A stretch of DNA of 64,000 nt from Seriola aureovittata. Its lineage: Eukaryota > Chordata > Actinopteri > Carangiformes > Carangidae. The DNA is taken from contig NC_079364.1 of the NCBI RefSeq assembly GCF_021018895.1, forward strand, positions 16,886,885 to 16,950,884, in the 5' to 3' direction. Below, one piece after another: positions 26,160 to 37,919 of this stretch. Numbering within the stretch: the first letter of the stretch is position 1; each line of letters starts with the position of its first letter. The position numbers were made by a program, and so were the translations under genes. Below the pieces are notes generated by a model. The model was not told the DNA's origin. It ran no database searches and saw nothing but the letters and a program-made list of their open reading frames with translations.

Positions 26160-26521
26160 GAATTGTGTCTTATTAGAAAGTAGGACGAGTGCCACTATTA
26201 TAAGTCATAAAAACGTGGATAACATTTTCGCAAAAGAGGAAAATACGAAAAGTTTTTCAAAACTATAATTCAGGACCAACATCAAACACTTCTATGACAA
26301 GATTTCAAATTATTACGCACACTGAAAGCCAGAGACACAGTCTTTCTCTTTTACAATGCCATTCCAGGGCTTCAATAAATCTTCGTTTCCAACACTTCAA
26401 AATTAAATCTAAGGCTAAACTTGTCTCTGTACTCTTCAGCTAGATCTAAATTTATGAACACGAACAAAGACCCTCCTAAAAAGAGAGAGACAAAACTAGC
26501 CAGTGATATCACCAGAAGTCA

Positions 26522-26558
26522 ACGTTCTGGAGCCCATGTTCTGGAGCCCATGTTCTGG
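26522..26558. repeat. short tandem repeat, 15-base unit
   Basis: The unit GTTCTGGAGCCCAT is repeated twice and followed by a partial third copy. It is probably a slippage product. Confidence 0.8.
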
Positions 26559-27256
26559 ACACTGGACCAGAAAGTCAGGTATTGTTTTCAGGTGTAGGTG
26601 TATTGTTAAAATCAGAACAAAGTTGCAAAAACTGATTTCATGCTTTTAGTGAAAAAGACCGCAGATAGGAAGCAACTAGTGGCAAAATCTGCTACAAAGA
26701 ATCTCTTCTCTTTGCTTGAGATCAATGTTTGTTGTTCGGCGTCACAGAAAAACACATTTAATGAAATGAAAAAAAAAAACATTTTTTGGTATGGTTTCAA
26801 ATACTTGTCATGACTGTTGTTTCGAAGGATGTGCTGCCTTATCCCTGAATAAACTAAGCTTTCTTTTAAAATGGATTAATGTAAAAATAGCATTAACTGC
26901 CCTGGCATACATAAAGCACGGGGATGAATACCAAATGATTAGAGCTACTCTAAAGCTAAAAAGGGGCATTAAAGTAAGTTTTAGAGAAACTTTTCACACT
27001 TCGCTCTGCTTAGGCTTCAATTAATCCAACTAATGCAGCATGTAGATAAAGTAATTAAATTAATTAAAGACATATTCATGAAAGCCTCCTCATTAACTTG
27101 GCTATTCCAGGTCAAGGCCTAATTCTACCACAGTCTGACATGTGTCTGTCACTGGCTTTTTGCCTCTGAAAACATCTTTATAAAGCAGTTTCAGAGAAGT
27201 GTATTTTTTCATTCTACAGCTGGTATCAAAGTGCACAGGAGGTGTGTATGAGATTA

Positions 27257-27574
<318 letters not shown>

Positions 27575-29601
27575 TCAATTATGGGGATTTTACTGCCAGG
27601 GATGTCATGAAAATGCTCAGTGCATACTTATGAGATGTTTTCAGTCATCTGTGCTCAGAGCACGACCTCCACAAAATGAAACACAAACAATACTCACTTT
27701 GATGTTTTGTGCTTGTGTCTTCCTCTGTATCAACTACTGTAAGTCATTGTGGGTAAAGATTAACACCAAGAGACAAACGCTGAACTACTGAACTGCTCCA
27801 ATTAATGTTGCCTGGACATTTGAACTTTTTTGAAACTGAGCTTTTATTTACTTGTTTTAAATGTAATACTCATCAATTAATTAATGTCAAAATAAGTTTC
27901 AGTATGAAAAATGTTTAAAAATTCTTATTGCACATGTAACAAATTAGTATTACACTTGTCACATCAAAATACGTTTAGTCTATTTTTAATCTCCTGTGTC
28001 TCTAAATTTGCTGACTCACAGGAAGAAGAAAAAAAGGGGCAGAATAATTCTGAATTTTCTGTTGCTTTATTAATGCAAACAAAATATTAACTCAGTAACT
28101 CCCTATCTCACAATGCTTTTTTGTTGCTGTTTGTGTGTCAGTCTGTTTGTATTTTGCATTCACAATTATTTAAGGAGCATGTAAGCGTGCTTCCATTGTA
28201 TGTTGAGTTTTTTTCATTCCAACTGACCAGAGAAAAACTGAAATGAAACAAGTAAATGCAAGTTTCACCCCTAATAGACCTGCACTAATAAATTACACAT
28301 AACTTCAATGAATAAATAAGCATGATGAGTAACAGGTTGAATTAAGGTCGATACTTTGAGCATGATCTGCAGCTGAGAGTTCAGTGTTGTACCGACTGTA
28401 CAGAGACTTATAAAACTTGCTGTATTACAGGAGCATGGTTTGTTTTTAACTTGTATTAGGACTCGGTCCCTGTTCGACTCACTCCATTTATTATTCCACT
28501 GTGGCTTCAAGAAGTGCAAACGCTCAACCTGGAAACCCTGTTAAGCCAACAACAGAAAATCTCAAGCGTCGCATGTCAGACTGCACCAGACTGTATTGTG
28601 AATCATATATGAAAATCAAGCAGTATTCAAATGTTGTTTATTTTTGCATCTTTTTAAACTTTCTAATATCTATGAAGAGCATAACTAGGGCAAAGGTCTT
28701 GGTTTTCTGCCTGATGCCACAAGCCGAGTCCAGGTTACTTCAGCTTTATTGCTATGATAATCACAGTAACTTTATTGTATCAGTGCGTTCTCCACTAGGT
28801 TACACCGAGGTCACTGAGTTTTAGGATGACATGTCAGTCACAAGGGAACGAGGAGATTACGTCTTCAGAACTTCCACTGGGATTTCATTTGTTTAAACAA
28901 ATGCTGGATTAAAGCACAAACACGTCCCTGATTGTTTTTTTTCCCTTTAATAAGAGGATATTGTGCCACAATGGAACATGTCTCAGAGAACTCAGGGTAT
29001 TACGGGTGGATCCTGACTAATTAGCAGAGAAAAAAACAGCAGATCCTCAGAGATTTCTCCTCCAAGTTAAGATCAAATTGAGCTTGCAGGAAACCATTTG
29101 ACTTCTGTGGGGATGATAGAATGCACTCATTATTAATAATCTCCTTATTCAATCTTGATCTCTGGGCTTTAGTTTTTCAATCAACTTGGAGTATCAGGAT
29201 AGAGGTTTCATTGAAGTGTGTCACTGAGTGTGGAGGAGGAGGGATCGGCCCTCGTCTAAAGGGAGAAATGACTATTTATGCTTTTCTACACGCTCAGTGT
29301 TTCTCTCTGCACAGCATCTTCATTCTAACACACGCAATTCAGCCAAGAACGAAGGAGGATTAATCATGCGGCCACCACTGTGTCCGCAACCAATAAGACT
29401 CAAACAAATCTCCAAATATTTCTCACTTTCTCAAAAGCAAAGTCCTTTATAACTGTGACTTCTGACCCGACAATATATGACTTTCTATTCTTTTCACTCA
29501 CTGGCTACTAACGTTGCATTCAAAGTGAAACATGGCTCATTTTACTGGAATAAATGAAGCTCCGCCTCGTCATCAGTTACGCTCCCGCAGGCGGCATGGG
29601 G

Positions 29602-29715
29602 CCAATAAGCACGGCCAATTTAAAAGGGCGGAGAACAAAAGCTCCACAATGGGCGGCCCGTGGAGTTGAGCCAGAGCAGTTATAAACTCCCCTGTGCCCC
29701 CTGCTCCAAACACCC
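29602..29715 (+). promoter_or_regulatory. candidate plus-strand core promoter inside tcf12 intron
   Basis: In order on the plus strand: CCAAT (29602), CCAAT (29615), GGGCGG (29626), GGGCGG (29651) and TATAAA (29681-29686). This is the canonical order and spacing of a vertebrate core promoter, with the start site expected near 29708-29716. The surrounding intron is AT-rich and has no similar cluster. The direction is antisense to tcf12. The same DNA could instead be an enhancer; no transcript is proven. Confidence 0.45.
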
Positions 29716-29732
29716 ACCCCCACCCCCACCCC
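29713..29732. repeat. CCCCCA tract at the candidate start site
   Basis: Four C-runs of 3, 5, 5 and 4 separated by single A; a G-quadruplex motif on the minus strand, located at or just after the predicted start site. Confidence 0.8.
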
Positions 29733-31128
29733 AGTCCAACCGTGTCCATTTCACTCCAGCTTTGTCATGCTAATAGAACTGAGTCTGCAAATATAAAGGA
29801 CTTAATTTGTTATTACCATCCCTAAACTCTCATATTTTGGATTCACACCGGTAAGAAATATTCCTCCTCAACAAACAGCCTGTGCTAGGATGTGTGAAAT
29901 TAAACTGTTGTTACATCTAATACCAGTATTTTAATGCACATATCATGCCTATGCAACATATTAAACAGTATTTTAGGACACTTTTCAGAATTAATAAGGT
30001 TTAGACTTCAAAAGCAACATTTAAGACAAAGGCAAAAACAAACACAGTTCCTGAGACAGGATGTTATTCCACTTGGGGAGTAAGGGGAACAGTGGAGGGA
30101 ACTGCTGTGGGGGCCCATTATGTTGAGCTGACTTCCACATAAGTCCACTTTCTACTGCTCTATACAACCCAATAATTTTGGGTCATTTGGTTCAGTTGTG
30201 TTCAATTCAAACTCCATCCACCTGTGTCTCGGCTTTTGTTCTCCATACCGTACACCTTCTCCAAATTAGCTTGAGTCACAATTTTATTACAGTACAGTAA
30301 GGTTAAAGGTTACAGCAGTGGATGGTTACTCTTGAGTCTCTATTTTCATTTAATTTTTCTCTGTCACTGTCTTGCTTCAAGCTTTCCTGAAGGAAACAAT
30401 TCTTGTATCCAGGTTATCCAACTGTTTCTCTTATACTGTAAATATGAGGGAGAAAAAATCAGACCATAACATATAATCTATCCATCAGTCAATGTGGGCA
30501 CACCCGCAGGAAAGACACATTTCTTTCTCTGATGAACCTCTGTGAGCTACTGAGGGACAAATACGTCTTATGATGCTTTACAGGACGTCCCGGATACTAA
30601 TGTCTGGTTTTAGAGTAAAGAGTAATCCACTGGCTTTAGGAGTATTTTAAATGTACAATTCTCTTTCTTGAAAACTCTTAGTTTAAGCTCAAAATTTTCC
30701 AGGCTTAGGCCCAAAAACAACTACAAACATCTCCCCTGGGCTTTTTTAATCAGCATTCAGTATAGCAGTTAATTCCTTGTATGATTACTGAGGTCACCTT
30801 CTTCAAAGACTGAAATGCACCATTATTTTATTTTGATTTGCAGAGGAAGTTTTTTGAGTGTATGGGTACATAGAAGTTATAATTGAGTTTAACAACCGGA
30901 GAGGAGGTCAAACTTGATGGGGATATGCAGAGACATCTGTGCTAGTTGACAGCAAAGCCACACTGATGCTATTGATAAAGCATTTTCTGACAGGAGTTGA
31001 TGAATTTTCCATAATGACCCAATGATTCCAACTCTTTTTTAAAATCCAAATCTTGTTTAATTCACTTCAATCGGGGATGCATGGTATGATGGACTGAACT
31101 CCAAGTTAAAAGTGGGGATGTCACTCAC

Positions 31129-31199
31129 CGAGGCTAAAGCCTTTCCTAGTGCGTCTCCAGTCTGTGAGCTTCCAGTGGCGTTCCCCCGATTTGCAGCAG
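31129..31199 (-). CDS. tcf12: tcf12 exon 12 (start of AD2)
   Basis: A 71-base exon reading [20 protein letters not shown] then LAS after completing the alanine codon G|CT. Mammalian TCF12 has [33 protein letters not shown] spans the junction to the next exon and is the core of the AD2 loop-helix domain that contacts histone acetyltransferase complexes. Acceptor TTCTTAG, donor GTGAGT. Confidence 0.93.
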
Positions 31200-31383
31200 C
31201 TAAGAAAACACAGAGAGAGACTTTGTAATAGCAGACTCAGACAAATGAAGAGCGGTGACTGTACACAAGGCAGCTGTCCAACAACCTGACTCGCTACCTT
31301 TACAGAATGGATGTTCATTAATAATTATATCGGGGCCATTGAATTAATCATTTTGAGCAGGTAGCTGAATCACAAGAACGTAC

Positions 31384-31528
31384 CCATGATCGGCCCATCG
31401 GCTGTGTTGACGGACGGGGTGTGCGCTGCGGTGACGAATGGTGAAGTGCTGGTGTTGCTTCGATGGAAGCTGGACATGGGAGGAAGACTGGCATTGACAT
31501 CTGGAGAGACTGAGTGTGCAGGGTAATT
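31384..31528 (-). CDS. tcf12: tcf12 exon 11
   Basis: The exon reads [20 protein letters not shown] then [20 protein letters not shown] and ends IMG with a phase 1 donor (GTACGT). Mammalian TCF12 has [39 protein letters not shown]. Disordered serine/proline-rich part of the transactivation region. The acceptor CTTCCAG has a good U-run, with a CA repeat (minus strand) only about 41 bases upstream. Confidence 0.95.
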
Positions 31529-31566
31529 CTGGAAGATAAAAAACAGAAATGCTCTGTTTCCAGTCA

Positions 31567-31610
<44 letters not shown>

Positions 31611-32039
31611 GAAGAAAGAGCTTATTTATTCTCTAAATTTTATATTCTCCTTTGACATCTCCCAGGCTGCGATGAAACAAAAGTTAGTGGGAGGAGGGAC
31701 AGAGCTAAAGAGAGGGCAGGCAGCATCTGCAGGCTCCCTGTGATGCCCAGCCAGCTGAAGCAGGCAGACAGACAAGACCAGATCAAACACTGACACAAAG
31801 AGGGTCAGCAGTGCCTCTGCTGATAATAACCAGACAACAACTTAAGCGAACACACCCACTTCAACTGTGGAAGCTGTGCTGTGGGGGGGTGCAGGGCGGA
31901 GAAAGAATTTGCGTGCCGTATGTGCTGAACGGTATACACTGGATCCTCTGCATAAATATGACGGCAAAACAAAGCTACTAACAATGATTTGTCACCTATT
32001 CATAGGCTTAGGTATCACCAGATGAGCGGTGCTGCTTAC
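31529..32039 (-). other. tcf12: tcf12 intron
   Basis: A 511-base intron that contains the GT repeat at 31570-31609 and nothing else recognisable. Confidence 0.8.
31570..31609. repeat. (GT)20 microsatellite
   Basis: Twenty uninterrupted GT units; on the tcf12 RNA strand it is a CA repeat, whose near end is about 41 bases upstream of the exon 11 acceptor. Confidence 0.97.
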
Positions 32040-32179
32040 CAAACGGTCGTGTGAGTGCAGGCTGCTGTAGTTTCCTGACTGTGGCATGTGAGATGAAGAT
32101 CCTGCGAGCATTCCCCCATAGCCGGGCTGGCTGATCCCATTGGACGAGTTCCACGGGTCAGACGAACTGTGGGTACCAT
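32040..32179 (-). CDS. tcf12: tcf12 exon 10
   Basis: The exon reads [20 protein letters not shown], then [20 protein letters not shown] and HSHDRL. Mammals have [41 protein letters not shown]. Together with the preceding exon the junction reads FFDGTH; mammals have FFMQDGTH, so the MQ pair is missing here. The acceptor is TTATTATTAG, made by an ATT microsatellite instead of a normal pyrimidine tract. Donor GTAAGC. Confidence 0.95.
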
Positions 32180-32180
32180 C

Positions 32181-32215
<35 letters not shown>

Positions 32216-32725
32216 CATTTTACTTCATTATTGAGTAGAACTGAGGGCCAAATTATGTAATTTAGCTTTGACTCAGTACCAGACAGCGCCTAACCTCCAA
32301 CCCTACCCTTATAACTTCCAAGGAGGGGGGTCATTCAAGGAGTTCTCTTTTTCTTTTTTTTTTCTTTGCTCTTGGGACTAAAACATAATCCTTGTCCTGA
32401 ACACAGCTGAGATAACACAGAGCTAAAACCAACAAGAAGTCTGCTTCTCTGTGTAGATCTGGAAGTCAGTCACACTGAAATAAAGACTGACCACAGACTA
32501 AATATTACTGAATACTGCTAAAACAACTGCGTCTGACTGGTAACATCAACGTATCAGCATAGCAAAATAATCAATAAAATAATACACAGACTTTACCAAC
32601 GCTACACAAAAACAAAGAGAACACCGTTTTGAAATGCATGTGGCATTAAGAATAAAAATATGACGTTAAACTGAACTGCAGCACCAGATACTGTAGGTGA
32701 TTTTGTGAAGTCATTTTGAACTTAC
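32180..32725 (-). other. tcf12: tcf12 intron
   Basis: A 546-base intron with the ATT repeat against the exon 10 acceptor and a T-rich tract near 32340-32365. No other element. Confidence 0.8.
32181..32213. repeat. (AAT)n microsatellite forming a splice acceptor
   Basis: Eleven TAA/AAT units. On the tcf12 strand they read TTA repeats and end exactly in the TAG of the acceptor. Confidence 0.95.
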
Positions 32726-32825
32726 CAAAGAAAGTGCTTGCAAACATACTGCTGGAGGGTTTAGGAGAAGAGTAAGAAGGTGAATCTCTGTTGAAGTCTT
32801 CTGAGTTTGGAGACGGTGCGTACAC
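32726..32825 (-). CDS. tcf12: tcf12 exon 9
   Basis: The exon starts in phase 0 and reads [20 protein letters not shown] then [13 protein letters not shown], ending phase 1. Mammalian TCF12 has [38 protein letters not shown]4 differs (VYAPSASTADYNRDSPGY), so this exon supports TCF12. It is the common acceptor exon for two alternatives: exon 8 of the long form (47866-47918) and the HEBAlt-type first exon (37851-37919), both ending in phase 0. Confidence 0.96.
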
Positions 32826-33689
32826 CTGCAGGGAGAACATAAATGTTATTAGTACAGCCCACTGTGCTGTAGCATTGGGGAATCAAAGTGTAGAGTACAG
32901 AGGCATTACTGTCATTCATAGTATTGTCAAGTATGACGATGCTAAAACCTATAAAAACTGTGAGCTCTCTTATCCCAATTCCCGTAAAGTAAACACATTC
33001 AACAAGAATGCAAAGTATAATCACAATTAGGAACTTGACACACAAGTATGTGATCTCACACGCATATACACATGCACTCAAGATATGGCCCTAAAACCAC
33101 AAACACACACACGCACACACACATATGCACACTTTAATGACTAGCAAGCAGTCAAGCTCATGAAGGGAGGAGTGGATTATCAGGGGTATTTGCATTTCAG
33201 ATCAACTCAACCTCTAATGGAAGTATAATGATACCCGCTTACATGCATAGACTAAATGCCTGGCAAATTACAGCTTTCCCAGAGAGGCAGAAATCAAATA
33301 AGTGGTACAAAAACAGCCTGCTTTGCTTTCTTTATATTTGTACCTTCAAGCTGGTGGGAGAGTGAAAGGAGAGGCACAGTGGGCATGCTGTTGTACAGCT
33401 GTGTGTGTGCCAAGCTAGGTGGGAGGATCAAAGACACTGAAGGCCAGTGATGTGGTCTCTGACTTCATCCACTCCAGATGGAGGGAGAGAGGGTGAGGGA
33501 GAGAGACAGAGCACAGGGGAGTGAAGAGGGGAGAGAAGGTTTGAACAAATTCTCCCTCCCACAGACAAGACTGGATGACCCCACCGTCATGTAGCACTAA
33601 TGAGAGCCAGACCTGCCAGCTAGATTCCACCTGCACATTTCCAGCTTGTGTCCCATCGTCTCTTTTAAAGGCCTCACATCGCACTCAGC

Positions 33690-34280
33690 TGTTGGCATTA
33701 AGACAGCTCGCTCCTCAAAGATTGCTTTGTAATGCCCGCAGATGATGACAGCTAAGAAGGTTGTTTATTTGCATGGGTTTTTCTTTATGACACAGCACTG
33801 ACGGGAAATATGCATCACAACTAAAGTATATAAATTCAATCACTTGCTTATTATATCTATGCAGAACGCAGCTTAAGGGGGACTCAGGGCTGTTGGGCTT
33901 TGCTGAGTGAGCAGGACTCCAGCGTGATGTTGTCTGGGTGTGTAATTAAAGTGCTCTGGGAGGGGCTGAGCTCTCATGGGTCTTCTGGCTTACACATGTG
34001 ACCAGGGTTGATAGTAGTTCCATGGAGATCTCAGGTTAGCCTCACACAGGAGCCCGGGCTTTTGTCTTTTGCCTCTGTCAGACGCTCAATGTGCAGCATA
34101 TGGCAGCGGGTAATGCTAATTGTCCTTTTTACCCTGGGCTAACCAGTCAAGGCATTAATAAACCATCCCAAACACTGGGTGCCTCATTCCGCCGGCCTAT
34201 GGAACAGAGGGCCCGCCTGGGTTTCCTTTTACAAGGCCATTAATTAAAAGCCGTCACTCACACGGATCAGCACACCAATA
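33690..34280. promoter_or_regulatory. candidate conserved non-coding block
   Basis: It lacks simple repeats and has composition unlike the flanks, with GCTAATTGTCC, GGCATTAATAAAC, CCATTAATTAAAAG and several TGACAGCT or CAGCTAAG motifs. These are homeodomain- and Meis-type cores, often clustered in developmental enhancers. Conservation cannot be judged from one genome. Confidence 0.3.
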
Positions 34281-35976
34281 CAGACCTACATCGTCTGTTT
34301 GAGAATCAGCGGGTATGTTTTATAAATAAATAAATTCACTTCTGTCCCTTCTATTGATCACTGATGTTCATAGACCTTAAACTCATCTCTATTAACAATA
34401 AAAGTATCCTTGTGTTAGTGTTCAGTTTGGGATTGCATGTTTACACAACACCAAATCTACAACAATAAAATGAAGAGTCAGCACCAAAGATGCATTGAGT
34501 TAGCTTCTATTTACATCTTCTGACGCATCAACGCTCCACCAGGACAAAAAAATGAGATATTGCAGTTTTTTTTTTTAAATAAATCACAGACACAAAGACA
34601 AAGTTGAGAAAAACCATAATGACAGTAAAAATTTATTCCATTTCCCTTCAGCAATGACCTGACAGCTACTAAGGCAAACAAGAAGTGAATGATTTAAGGT
34701 AGCGATGGTAGAAACATTTTGATATTGATGATAATACCCTGCTTCAGATAAAAGATTCTCTATTCAGTTGAATTATTGGTTCAATTCTGTGACCTGACTT
34801 TCGACAGCACTCTACCTCAACTGCGAAGTGACTATATCCCGCACACCTTCCACCATGTCTCAAAGCCTGTGGTACCCCGCCTTTGAAGTTCATGCCATCC
34901 CGATTAAAATATCAAATGTTAAAACACAATCTGTCAGCCAACACCAAAGATAATAACAAGAACGGAAAGGATATATAAAAAAATAAAACTAGGGAAATAT
35001 CAGGCTGATGGCCAAGAAGCTCAAAGAGAAGAGTTCAAACGCTCTCTTAATGGCCTGTCCTGTTTTTGTGCTGTATGTCATTACTTGGAATCGATCCATA
35101 TCTCTGGGGCATTTTGTTTCAAGTCCAAATATTACACACTTTCGTTTCGTACGCACAACAGACACAATGCCTGCTCAACACTTACACGTGATACCTGCCA
35201 GCGCTTTCTAGAAAGTCAAGGGCTCAGTATTGTCATGCATGAAAACTGTGACATTAAACCTATTCTCATAAAGACTAACTTTCACTGGCACAATGATTTA
35301 ATAGATCAAGTCAGGGAACATTTTAAGCGAATGCCCACGTTTCCAAGGCTATGACCTCTAAAGAAACATTTCACACTTTTTTGGTTGAGTTTGAAAAAAC
35401 TTGATCAAGTACCTTTTTGTCTTATTGTGCTAAAATGATATTTAAAAAGGGCAAGAGCTGCCATGGCCATGTAGAAAACTTGAAATATTAAAATTTTCAA
35501 AAGCCTGTTCAATTCACTCTAATGGAAGAAGTAGGTGCTCTCAAAAATAAATAAATTAAATCTAGCTATACAACAAGTAACATTCAACCACTGGTCGAAA
35601 ACAGCTTAGATAGAACAGAATATTTATATATATAAATATAGATCTATAATATATAGAACGTATATATTACATGACTTTAGATGTAATTTAATAGAAACAA
35701 GTAATTGAAGATATTTGCTTTTCTTCTTGTTTGTAAAGCAGTAAAATCTTTTGACCAAGTGCACATTCTGACAGCAGAGCTGCCGACTGGGAGTCAGGTT
35801 CTCTAAAAATAGATCAGCCACACTGCAGGATAATATCTTCCAGTCGTTAATGCCACAAAAATTTGGATTTGGCATCAATGTAACTTCATTAACTATTCAC
35901 AACATGTGTGTTGTGCACATATGATAGGTCAACACACACACACACAAACACCCCACCACCACTCCCACACTGACTT

Positions 35977-36026
35977 TGTGTTGCACATGCAGTCAAGCAT
36001 GAGTGCTTGACTGCATGTGCAACACA
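35977..36026. repeat. perfect 23-bp inverted repeat, 4-base loop
   Basis: The left arm (35977-35999) starts TGTGTTGCACATGCAG and the right arm (36004-36026) is its exact reverse complement, separated by TGAG at 36000-36003. The match stops abruptly on both sides. The loop is shorter than in typical microRNA precursors. Confidence 0.95.
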
Positions 36027-37750
36027 TGTGCACATTAGGGGGATGTAAGGATTAGCTTCTGTTGATGAGTGCTAACCTCTAGAAAGCACGATGGAACCTG
36101 TTTCGTTACAAAACAAAAACAAAAACAGACATGTCCCATCTAAAAGAACACATGTTGTCTCTTTTGTGTTTTTTACTATTCCTTACATTCCTCCTGTGTG
36201 TGTGTTTGGGGGGGGGGGGCTTTTTGTGAAGCAAAACGAGAAAAAAAGGTCTAACAATCACTGCAGGGCTTTCACTTCAATTTTTTCTTTTTCACTAATA
36301 GGCAACGGAAGAAAGATCAGTGAGTTGCTCCATCTGTATTGGTTCCGTGCCACCAGCTCACAAGCCAATGGCCCACTGTGAATTCTCCCAGTGCTCCAGA
36401 TGGTGAGCTGCTATGCAACTCTGCATTATAACAAATTAATGTGGATCAAGTTGATGCAAAGAATGAGCACCAACTTTCTTTTCCCTTGCAAGGAAAACAG
36501 AAAAAAAGAAGTTGATGCTGGTTACTTAAAAAGTGCTTTTGATCATAAAGTTTGCCTGTTCTGTCCACATGCTATCAATTTTCTCCCCATCACCAACTGT
36601 AACACAAGCCTGTTAATACTTAATATGAAAAAGATCAAAGTCATCTTTTGTGTAGTGGGAACAAAGAGGAAATGCTGTAATGGGTTATAAGGAAAGTTGA
36701 AACACAAGCTTGAATAAGATGACCTTTTTAATAAAATATCATAAAAACCTAACCTCTTTATTTTTCCTTCAAAATGCATGTACCCTTTATATAATAGCAA
36801 AAATAGCACAAGCAATGACAGGTGGAAATCTGCATGTGTAATTTGCTTATGACAGGATCATTACTTAAGGATTACTGCACTACAGAGCTCATTCAGCCAT
36901 TGTTAGACTATGTCCTTGAGCAGATTCATAAGCCCACTGGATTGTTTTTTACCATAACTTTTTTACCATAAAGACAGGAGAAGCGCCATCTAAGAACTTT
37001 CTGCAACACAAGCGCGACCAATAACTTTACTCAAAACAACAGCGCCTTCAAGTCCAAGTGCAGCAAAAGCACGCACATGGACGCACATTCACAGAAAACT
37101 ATACATGTATTTACAAAAAAGTATTCACACAGTGAACGTTTTCAGAAGACCAAAAATCAAAGAGGTCATTACAGAGAAGTTCAGAAATCACATTAGGCTC
37201 CCTGTGGCGTCAAGAATGCAAAAGTGATTAAAAACAGATGGAATAACAGCAACACTGGTGCTTGGAGCTCAATCTGCAAACAGGAAAGTCTAACCTCAAC
37301 AGGCAGCCTCTTTCCCTTAATCATTCCCAGACTCCCACTTGTTATTATTTCAACCCAGTCTCAGAGCTGAAGCAACCAGCCAGTAAAAATAAATTCAAGG
37401 CTGCAAAAAACTTTTTTCTGCTGCACCATTTCATTCTGTGCATGATCAAAAGTTTTTAAAATTTTATGTGTTGCCTAGAATATTTACTTGTTTGTGCACA
37501 GCATGGGAACAAAGTAGAATAAAAACCACACTACAATAAGTTTATAACATAGTTAAGACACTTGAACTGCAGTATTTTAATTCTACTGTCACACAGCTTT
37601 AACTGATGTAATGGAAAATCAGTAAGAGGAGCCTTAGGCACATGCATCCACACACACACAGGAACACAGTGCTTTTATCTTAAAATAAACAAAACACAAA
37701 AATTAAGGACACAAGGATAGTCAGATGGACGAGCAGAGTGAGACCAACAG

Positions 37751-37790
37751 TCACTCTCTCTCTCTCTCTCTCACACACACGCTCAAACAC
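37751..37790. repeat. (TC)n(AC)n microsatellite
   Basis: TC units followed by CA units, about 60 bases downstream of the alternative first exon on the tcf12 strand. Confidence 0.9.
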
Positions 37791-37850
37791 ACACATTTCT
37801 TCCAGTTCTTCTCTGTCCAAAACACACACATTCCCAAAGAGAGTACTCAC

Positions 37851-37919
37851 CGATTTCCCGTTGTAGTAATACATTAAAGAGTTACTGCCCATTCCAGGGA
37901 CAGGGTAGGCGCAATACAT
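37851..37919 (-). CDS. tcf12: tcf12 alternative first coding exon (HEBAlt type)
   Basis: ATG at 37919 opens 23 codons reading MYCAYPVPGMGSNSLMYYYN then GKS, ending in phase 0 at a GTGAGT donor. This is nearly identical to the alternative N-terminus of mammalian HEBAlt (MYCAYPVPGMGNNSLMYYYNGK) and related to the short TCF4-A start (MYCAYTIPGMGG), which favours TCF12. It joins VYAPSPN of exon 9 and gives a shorter E protein without the AD1 domain. In mammals HEBAlt acts in early T-lineage and myogenic differentiation. An A at -3 of the start codon suits initiation. Confidence 0.96.

Larger units (their letters stand above)
32826..37850 (-). other. tcf12: tcf12 intron downstream of the alternative first exon
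   Basis: A 5-kb intron. It includes a perfect inverted repeat (35977-36026), a TC/AC repeat near the alternative exon, and a GC-mixed, repeat-poor stretch (33690-34280) with several TAATTA-type cores that may be conserved regulatory DNA. No other exon is visible. Confidence 0.75.

Noticed and set aside
35977..36026. MicroRNA precursor interpretation of the perfect inverted repeat
   Set aside because: A four-base loop and completely paired 23-bp arms are unlike ordinary microRNA hairpins; kept as a structural finding only.
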